From assembly GCF_014656135.1 (NCBI RefSeq), contig NZ_BNBV01000009.1, positions 151,943 through 215,942 on the forward strand: DNA of 64,000 nt. The letters are read 5' to 3'. Every line of letters begins with the position of its first letter. Position 1 is the stretch's first letter. The notes beneath the pieces are model-generated. The model saw only the letters and a list, made by a program, of their open reading frames with translations, had not been told where the DNA came from and searched no databases. Positions 53,002-61,100 of this stretch are shown here, piece by piece. A program made the translations under genes and the position numbers. Source of the stretch: Streptomyces thermodiastaticus (GTDB lineage Bacteria; Actinomycetota; Actinomycetes; Streptomycetales; Streptomycetaceae).

Positions 53002-54492
53002 TCAGCTTCCCAGCGAGGTCCAGACCGTCTTGGTCTCCAGGTAGGCGTCCAGGTTGGTGCGGCCCATCTCCCGGCCGATACCGGAGGCCTTGACACCGCC
53101 GAACGGGGCGCCCGGGTCGCCGGAGGCCCATGAGTTGAGGTAGACCATGCCGGCCTGCAGCCGGGCGGCGAGGGTGTGCGCCTGGCCCAGGCTGCGGGTC
53201 CACACACCGGCGGCCAGCCCGTACGGCGTGTCGTTGGAGTACTCCACCACTTCGTCTACCTCGTCGAACGGAGCGGCGACGAGCACGGGCCCGAAAATCT
53301 CCTCCCGGGTGATGCGCATCCCTGGTGTGGCACCGGTGAACAGCGCGGGCCTGACGTAGTAGCCGCCTTGGGGCGACGCCGGAGGAACCTCGCCCGCCCG
53401 AAGGGAGGCGCCGGCTTCGAGCCCGTCCAGCAGATAACCGCGGACCCGGTCGTACTGTTCGGCGGAGACCAGCGGACCGAACTGCGTGGCACGGTCGAGC
53501 GCGGGACCGACCCGGGCCTTGTCGGCGGCTTCGGCCAGCAGGCCGACGACCTCCTCGAACAAGCTCCGGTGCACATACAGCCGGGACGCGGCGATGCAGG
53601 ACTGGCCGCTGTTGAAGTAGACGCCGTTGAACGCCCCGGCGACCGCGGCCTCGACATCGGCGTCCGCGAGGACGATGTTCGGGTTCTTGCCACCCAGCTC
53701 CAGAGTGACCCGTTTGAGTCCGGTTCCGGCCCGGGCGGCGATCTCCCGGCCGACCGCGGTGGATCCGGTGAACGCGATCTTGGCGACGCCCTCGTGGTCG
53801 ACAAGGGCCCTGCCGGTGTCCGCGTCGCCGGTGATGATGTTCACCGTGCCCGGCGGGAAGCCCGCCTCCTCGATCAGCTCCGCGAGGCGGAGCGCCGACA
53901 GCGGAGTCTGCTCGGCGGGCTTGAGCACCACGGTGCAGCCCGCCGCCAGCGCCGGCGCCATCTTCCAGGCGGCCATCATCAGCGGATAGTTGAACGGGAT
54001 GATCTGGGCGCAGACACCCACCGGCTCCTTGCGCGTGTAGCACAGGGTGTCGGGCAGGTGCACGGGGATCGTCTCGCCCTCGATCTTGGTAGGCCAGCCG
54101 CTGTAGTAGCGGAAGTGCTCGATCGCGGCCGGGATGTCCATGACCTCGTTGACCGAAACGGGTTTGCCGCCGTCCAGCGCCTCGATCTCGGCCAGCTCGG
54201 CGGCGTTCTCCTCGAGCAGTTCGGCGAGTTTGGTGAGCATCCTGCTGCGCACCAGCGCGGGAAGGGAGCCCCAGGCGCCGTCCAGGGCCGAGCGCGCCGC
54301 CGACACCGCGGCATCGACGTCGGCGGGGCCGGCGTAGGGAACGTCGGTGATGCGCCGGCCGGTGGACGGGTCGTACGTCGGGAAGGTGCGGCCGTCCTCG
54401 GCAGGGACGAAGGCACCGCCTATGTAGAAACGGTGCGAGCGGTTCACGAATTCCGCGGCCTTCGGGCCGAGCGGGGATCCGGATGACGTCAT
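53002..54492 (-). CDS. NAD-dependent aldehyde dehydrogenase
   Basis: A 496-residue ALDH superfamily enzyme oxidising an aldehyde to an acid. Key parts are PFNYPLMMAAWKMAPALAAG, IAFTGSTAVGREIA, the catalytic Glu in TLELGGKNPNIV and the catalytic Cys in FNSGQSCIAASRLYV. With the amine oxidase and FAAL in the same cluster it could convert an amine-derived aldehyde to an acid for adenylation (amine to aldehyde to acid to acyl-AMP). That chain is inference, and the amine oxidase is exported, which speaks against it. Confidence 0.92.
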   Translation of the reverse strand: MTSSGSPLGPKAAEFVNRSHRFYIGGAFVPAEDGRTFPTYDPSTGRRITDVPYAGPADVDAAVSAARSALDGAWGSLPALVRSRMLTKLAELLEENAAELAEIEALDGGKPVSVNEVMDIPAAIEHFRYYSGWPTKIEGETIPVHLPDTLCYTRKEPVGVCAQIIPFNYPLMMAAWKMAPALAAGCTVVLKPAEQTPLSALRLAELIEEAGFPPGTVNIITGDADTGRALVDHEGVAKIAFTGSTAVGREIAARAGTGLKRVTLELGGKNPNIVLADADVEAAVAGAFNGVYFNSGQSCIAASRLYVHRSLFEEVVGLLAEAADKARVGPALDRATQFGPLVSAEQYDRVRGYLLDGLEAGASLRAGEVPPASPQGGYYVRPALFTGATPGMRITREEIFGPVLVAAPFDEVDEVVEYSNDTPYGLAAGVWTRSLGQAHTLAARLQAGMVYLNSWASGDPGAPFGGVKASGIGREMGRTNLDAYLETKTVWTSLGS

Positions 54493-54551
54493 TGGCTGTC
54501 ACTCCACGGTGCGATCAGTACGGGAGACGGAACGCGAATGCACGGCAACAT

Positions 54552-54582
54552 GGCCATGGTGCGGGACGCCCGCACCATGGCC
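54552..54582 (-). terminator. Hairpin between SnoaL-like gene 2 and the aldehyde dehydrogenase gene
   Basis: GGCCATGGTGCGGG (54552-54565) pairs perfectly with CCCGCACCATGGCC (54569-54582), with a 3-nt loop. It lies just past the SnoaL-like stop on the minus strand. Confidence 0.8.
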
Positions 54583-54599
54583 GCCGAATGACCAGTGGA

Positions 54600-54989
54600 T
54601 TACCGTGTCTCACCGAAGGGATTGTCGATGGCGAATCGCCATTTCCCGTCGGGGCCGAGGCGCAGGACGTCGAGCCCCGTCCCCTCCAGGTGCTCGTCGC
54701 CTTCCGGGGTGGAGATGTCGATGGTCCAGTCCACCACGAGCAGTGCCGTGTTGCCGGTGACGTGCGACTCGCGGAGCGTGGCGGTCATCTTCGGCCTCTG
54801 CGCGATGAACTCTGCCAGAGAAGCTTCGCGGGCCTTGCCGGTGAGCGGGTTGCCGGGCTCCCAGACCGAGATGGCGTCCTCGGTGTACATCGCCTTCAGG
54901 GTGTCGATGTCGCCGGCGTTGAACGCCTCGACGTAGCGCTTGCCGTGCTCTTCGGCGTCACGGGTCAGTTGTTCGAGGGTACTGGACAT
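54600..54989 (-). CDS. SnoaL-like (NTF2-fold) protein 2
   Basis: A 129-residue NTF2-like protein: [60 protein letters not shown] and [18 protein letters not shown]. It resembles SnoaL-like protein 1 in length and motif order, so the pair probably arose by duplication. It may catalyse a cyclisation or dehydration, or form a complex with its paralogue. It is divergent from the PKS gene, with which it shares the region holding a SARP-type repeat. Confidence 0.82.
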   Translation of the reverse strand: MSSTLEQLTRDAEEHGKRYVEAFNAGDIDTLKAMYTEDAISVWEPGNPLTGKAREASLAEFIAQRPKMTATLRESHVTGNTALLVVDWTIDISTPEGDEHLEGTGLDVLRLGPDGKWRFAIDNPFGETR

Positions 54990-55114
54990 GTCGAGGTTGC
55001 TCCCACTTTCTTTGGTGTCGAAGCCGGGATGTCAGCGTTGCCCGAATCTATCCGGCCGCCTTCACCGCGTTCTCATTTCCGGGCAATGCCGTGCTCATCT
55101 TCCCCTCGGGCCGG

Positions 55115-55132
55115 ATTACCGGTGCATTACCG
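55115..55132 (+). promoter_or_regulatory. Putative SARP operator upstream of the PKS gene
   Basis: ATTACCG-GTGC-ATTACCG, a perfect duplicated 7-mer at 11-bp pitch, ending 85 bp before the PKS ATG, the same distance as at the SnoaL-like gene 1 promoter. I see no confident -10 box at the canonical 8-bp spacing. Confidence 0.65.
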
Positions 55133-55216
55133 GGCGTTGGAGCCGCTTCGGCGAGACTGTCCAGCGCTTTCAGCATGCGTGTACCCGCTTTTATCGGTTC
55201 CTTGGAGGGTCCGGGA

Positions 55217-58165
55217 ATGAAGGAAATCGCTGTCGTCGGGATATCCTGCCGACTGCCGATGGCGTCCGGCCCGGAGGCGTTCTGGGATCTGCTCAGCAGC
55301 GGTGCGAGTGCGCTCGGCGAGGGACCGCACGGCAGGCGGGGCGGCCACCTCGACGAGGTCGGGCACTTCGACGCGGCCTTCTTCGGGATCTCCCCGCGCG
55401 AAGCCGCCGTGATGGACCCTCAGCAGCGACTCGTGCTCGAACTGGCCTGGGAGGCGCTGGAGGACGCCGGTATCGTGCCGGGGACCCTGCGCGGCAGCCG
55501 TACGGGCGTGTTCGTCGGCACCCTCCGCGACGACTACGGCAACCTGCTCTACCAGAGTGGCACCGAGGCCGTCACCCAGCACACGATGACCGGCCTGAAC
55601 CGCGGGATCATCGCCAACCGGATCTCATATTTCCTGGATCTGCACGGACCGAGCCTCACGGTGGACACCGCCCAGTCGTCCTCCCTGGTCGCCGTGCACC
55701 TGGCCTGCGAGAGCCTGCGCAGCGGGGAGGCCGACGCCGCGATCGTGGCCGGGGTGAACCTGAACATCCTGGCCGAGAACACGGTCACCGAGGAGAGGTT
55801 CGGTGCTCTCTCACCCGACGGTGAGAGCTACGCTTTCGACGCCCGTGCCAACGGGTTCGTCCCCGGTGAGGGCGGCGGCGTGGTCGTCCTCAAACCTCTG
55901 CAGCGGGCGCTCGCTGACGGCGACCGGATCCGCGGCGTCATCCTCGGCAGCGCGGTCAACAACGACGGCTCCACCCCGGGCCTGACCGTACCCAGTGGCA
56001 CTGCCCAGGAACAGGTGATCCGTCAGGCCTACGAGCGGGCCGGAGTGGACCCGCGCTCGGTGCAGTACGTCGAGGCGCACGGGACCGGAACCCCGGTCGG
56101 CGATCCGATCGAGGCCGCGGCGCTCGGCGCGGTCCTCGGCGGCGGACGCGACGCCGAGGACCCGCTGCTGATCGGCTCGGCCAAGACCAACGTCGGGCAC
56201 CTGGAAGGCGCGGCCGGCATCGTCGGTCTGCTGAAGGTGCTGCTCGGCATCGAGCGGCGCCTGCTGCCGCCCAGCCGCAACTTCTCCACGCCCAACCCGA
56301 GGATCCCCTTCGCCGAACTCGGCCTGTCCGTGCAGCGGGAGCTGACCGCGTGGCCCCATCCGGAACGCCGACTGCTCGCCGGCGTCTCCTCGTTCGGCAT
56401 GGGCGGCACCAACTGCCACGTCGTGGTGGCGGAATCCCCCCGAACCGTCCCCGCCGGCGCCCCAGGTCCCCGCAGGCTGTCCCCCGTCATCCTGCCGTGG
56501 GCGGTCTCCGGGCAAGGCGGGGACGCCCTGCGCGCCCAGGCCGGACGACTGCTCGGCTTCGCGTCCGGCGAGCAGGCGCCGGACCCCGTCGACATCGGGT
56601 GGTCCCTGGCCACCACCCGTGAGGCGTTCTCCGACCGGGCGGTCGTGATCTCCGAGGGACGCGACGGCCTGCTGGAGGGGCTGCGCGCCCTGGCTGAGGG
56701 ACGGCCGTCCGCAAGCGTCGTCCGCGGTACCGTGCGGCCTGGGCTTCTGGGCGTCGTCTTCACCGGACAGGGCAGCCAGCGCGCCGGCATGGGCAGGGAA
56801 CTCTACGAGGCTTTCCCGAGGTTCTCCGAGGCGTTCGACGAGGTGTGCGCCGAGCTGGATCCGCTGCTGCCGCGCCCGCTGCGGGACGTGATCTTCTCCG
56901 GGGAGGGCCTCGACGACACGGGATTCACCCAGCCAGCCCTGTTCGCCGTCGAGGTGGCGCTGTACCGGCTGGTCGAGTCGTGGGGCGTGGTGCCCGACCT
57001 GCTCGCCGGGCACTCCGTCGGCGAGATAGCCGCTGCCCACGTCGCCGGAGTGCTCTCCTTGGCCGATGCGGCACGACTGGTGGCGGCCCGCGGTCGCCTG
57101 ATGCAAGCCTTGCCCGCCGGTGGCGCGATGGCAGCCGTCGAGGCCACCGCGGAGGAGGTCACTCCGCTGCTGGCCGGTTTCGCGCACGAGGTGGGTCTCG
57201 CCGCGGTCAACGGCCCCGCCGCCGTGGTCGTCTCGGGCACCACCGACGCGGTCGCCGAGATCACCGCCGAAATGGCCTCTCGGGGGCGCAGGACCAAACG
57301 GCTGCAGGTCTCGCACGCCTTCCACTCCCCGCTGATGGAGCCGATGCTGGCGCCGTTCCGCGAGGTGGTCCGGACGCTGGAGTTCCGCGAGCCGCGGGTG
57401 CCGGTCGTCTCCACCGTCACCGGCGCCGTCGCGACGGCCGAGGAGCTGTGTTCCCCGGACTACTGGGTGGAGCAGGTACGCAGGCCGGTGCAATTCCGGG
57501 AAGCGGTCGGCACGCTGGAGTCCGAGGGCGTCACCACGTACCTCGAGCTCGGCCCCGACGGTGTCTGCTCGGCCATGGTGGACGCCTGCGTCCAAGACGG
57601 GGAGGCGGCCGTCGCGGTGCCGGCTCTCCGTGCGGGCCGCTCCGAGCCGCGCAGCCTGGTGGCCGCGCTCGCCACGGTGTTCGTGCGCGGCGGCCGGGTG
57701 GATCTCGCGGCGGCGTACGAGGGCACGGGCGCGCGCCGCACGGCCCTGCCCACGTACGCCTTCCAGCGCAGGAGGCACTGGTTCGACGGCGTCGGCCGGC
57801 TCTCCGCGCCGCTGCCGCAGACCGCCTCCGCCCCCGCCGTCGCGACGCCGCAGGACGAGACCGGCACGCCGGCAGCGACAGGAGCCCCGGGCAAGCGTCC
57901 GGACGCGCTGCCGGAGGCCGAGCGCCGCCGCACGGTGACCGACATGGTTCTCGCGCACATCGCCGCGGTGCTGGGCCACGGCGCGGAAACGGATCAGCAG
58001 CTTGGACTCGACACCACCTTCAAGGAGCTGGGCTTCGACTCGCTCATGGGGGTGGAGCTGCGCGACGCCCTGTCCGCCGCCACGGGGCTCCGGCTGCCCA
58101 GCGGACTGCTGTTCGACTGGCCGACCCCACGTGCCTTGGTCGACCACCTCGTGACCCGACTGGTG
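55217..58165 (+). other. PKS loading module KSQ-AT-ACP
   Basis: The KS active-site Cys is Gln153 ([15 protein letters not shown]), while the two catalytic His motifs ([24 protein letters not shown]) remain. Such KSQ domains decarboxylate the acyl-ACP in place of condensing. The AT has [14 protein letters not shown] (Ser600), [11 protein letters not shown] and HAFHSPLM, all malonyl-type. Predicted starter: acetyl from malonyl-CoA. The ACP serine is in LGFDSLMG. Confidence 0.92.
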
Positions 58166-61100
58166 GGAACCGGCGACAGCGTCGTGACGGACGATGCGGT
58201 GGCGGCGGCCGGTGACGACGAGCCCGTCGCGATCATCGGCATGGCTTGCCGCTACCCCGGCGGCGTCGCCTCCCCCGAGGACCTGTGGCGGCTGGTCGCT
58301 GAAGGCGTCGACGCGATCTCGCCGTTCCCCACCGACCGCGGCTGGAACCAGAACCTGTTCGACCCGGACCCCGACCAGCCAGGCGGCAGCTACGTCGGCC
58401 AAGGGGGCTTCCTGGACGGCGCGGGCGAGTTCGACGCCGCCTTCTTCGGGATCTCACCCCGTGAAGCGCTGGGCATGGACCCGCAGCAGCGGCTGCTGCT
58501 GGAGACCGCGTGGGAGGCGATCGAGCGCGCCGGGCTGGACCCGCGGTCGCTGCACGGCAGCCGCACGGGGGTGTTCGTCGGCGGCACCGTCCTCGACTAC
58601 GGACCCCGCATGCACGAGGCGGACCACGGCGTGGAGGGCCACGTCCTGACCGGCACCACCGCCAGCGTCATGTCCGGCCGTATCGCCTACCAGCTGGGCC
58701 TGACCGGCCCGGCCGTCACCGTGGACACCGCCTGCTCCTCGTCCCTCGTCGCGCTGCACATGGCGGTGCGCTCCCTGCGCTCCAAAGAGACCTCGCTGGC
58801 GCTGGCGGGCGGTGTGGCGGTGATGTCGGCGCCGGGGATGTTCGTCGAGTTCTCCCGCCAGCGCGGGCTCGCCTCGGACGGCCGCAGCAAGTCCTTCGCG
58901 GCGTCCGCCGACGGCACCTCCTGGGCTGAGGGCGTCGGCCTGCTCCTGCTGGAGCGGCTGTCGGACGCCCGCCGCCACGGGCACCGGGTCCTGGCCGTCA
59001 TCCGCGGCACGGCGATCAACCAGGACGGCGCGTCGAACGGCCTGACCGCCCCGAACGGCCCCTCGCAGGAACGGGTGATCCGCCAGGCGCTTGCTGACGC
59101 CCGTCTCGAGCCGAAGGACATCGACGCGGTCGAGGCGCACGGCACCGGCACCGCCCTCGGCGACCCCATCGAGGCCGAGGCCGTCCTCGCCACGTACGGG
59201 CGCGACCGCGGCGGCTCAGAGCCGGTGTTCCTAGGTTCTCTGAAGTCGAACATCGGGCACGCGCAGGCCGCGGCCGGCGTCGGCGGGCTCATCAAGATGG
59301 TGCAGGCGATGCGGCACGGCACCCTCCCGCGCACCCTGCACGTGGACGAGCCCACCCCGCACGTCGACTGGTCCTCCGGCGCCGTGGAACTGCTCACCGA
59401 GGCACGGCCGTGGCCCCGCGGCGACCGTCCCCGTCGTGCGGCCGTGTCGTCGTTCGGCATCAGCGGCACCAACGCCCATGTGATCGTGGAGGAGGGCGAC
59501 CCCGACCCGGCTCCGGCCCGGCCCGCATCCGAGCCGGCCACGCCGGTGCCGTGGGTGGTCTCGGGCCGGGACGCCAGGTCGCTGCGCGCCCAGGCCGGAC
59601 GCCTGCGCGACCGTCTCCGCGACAACCCGGGGGTGGGCCCGCTGGACCTGGGCTTCTCCCTGGCCACGACCCGTACGGCGTTCGAGGAGCGGGCTGTGGT
59701 CACCGGCACGCGCGTGGCCGATCTGCTGACCGGACTGGACGCCCTGGTGCGGGGCGAGCACCACCCGCGTCTGGTCCGCGGCAGCGCCGCCCGCGCCGGC
59801 CGTACGGCGCTGCTCTTCACCGGGCAGGGGGCACAGCGCCTCGGCATTGGCCGGGAGCTGTACGAGGCGTTCCCCGTCTTCGCTGATGCCCTGGACTCGG
59901 TGTGCGCGGAACTGGACCGGTACCTGGACCGGCCGCTGCGCACGGTCCTGTTCGACGACGCGGCCGACCAGGCGTCCGGGCTGCTGCACCGGACCGCCTA
60001 CGCGCAGCCGGCCCTGTTCGCCGTCGAGGTCGCCCTGTACCGACTGCTCGAACACCACGGTGTGGTCCCCGACCTCGTCGCGGGCCACTCGATCGGCGAG
60101 CTGGCCGCCGCCCATGTCGCGGGCCTGTGGTCGGCGGCGGACGCGGCGCGCCTGGTCGCTGCGCGGGGCCGGCTGATGCAGGCCGCCCCGGAGGGCGGCG
60201 CCATGGTCGCCGTCCAGGCGAGCGAGGAGGAGATCGCGGCCGCACTCGCCGGGCGTGGCAGCTCCGTCTCCATTGCCGCCGTCAACGGGCCCGACGCCGT
60301 GGTCGTCTCCGGTGACGCCGAGGCCGTCTCCGAGATCGCGGCCGAGTGGGAGGCCCGAGGCCGCAGGATCCGGGCGCTCACGGTCAGCCACGCCTTCCAC
60401 TCTCCGCACATGGACGGTGTGCTGGAGGAGTTCCGGCAGACCGCCGCCGCCCTCACCTACCATGCTCCGGCCATTCCTCTGGTGTCCACCCTCACCGGGC
60501 GGCTCGCCCGGGAGGAGGAACTGCGCTCGCCGGACTACTGGACGCGTCAGATCCGGGAGGCCGTACGTTTCGCCGACGCCACCCGCACACTGCGTGAACA
60601 GGGCGCGACGGTGTTCATCGAGGCCGGCCCCGACGCGGTCCTGTCCGCCCTGGCCGAACGGACCCTCGCCGACGAGCCGGTCACCGTGGTCCCGCTGCTG
60701 CGCCGCGGGCGCTCCGAGGCGGACACCCTCGTCGCCGGGCTCGCCGGGGCCTACGCGGCCGGCGGGCCACTGGACGTGGCCTCCTTCTTCCCCGGCGGCA
60801 CCACCGTCGAGCTGCCCACGTATCCGTTCCAGCGCGAGCACTTCTGGCTGGCACCGAACACCGGCGGCGACCCGCGCACCCTGGGCCTGGACGCCGCCAG
60901 GCACCCGCTGTTCAGTGCGGTGGTCGAGGTGGCCGGACGGGACGAACTCGTGCTCACCGGCAGGCTGTCGGTGAGCGACCACCCCTGGCTGGCCGACCAC
61001 ACGATCGGCGGCACCGTCCTCGTGCCCGCCACCGCATTCCTGGAGCTCGCTGTCGCGGCGGGCGACCGGGCGAAGGCACCCCACGTGGAAGAGCTCACGC

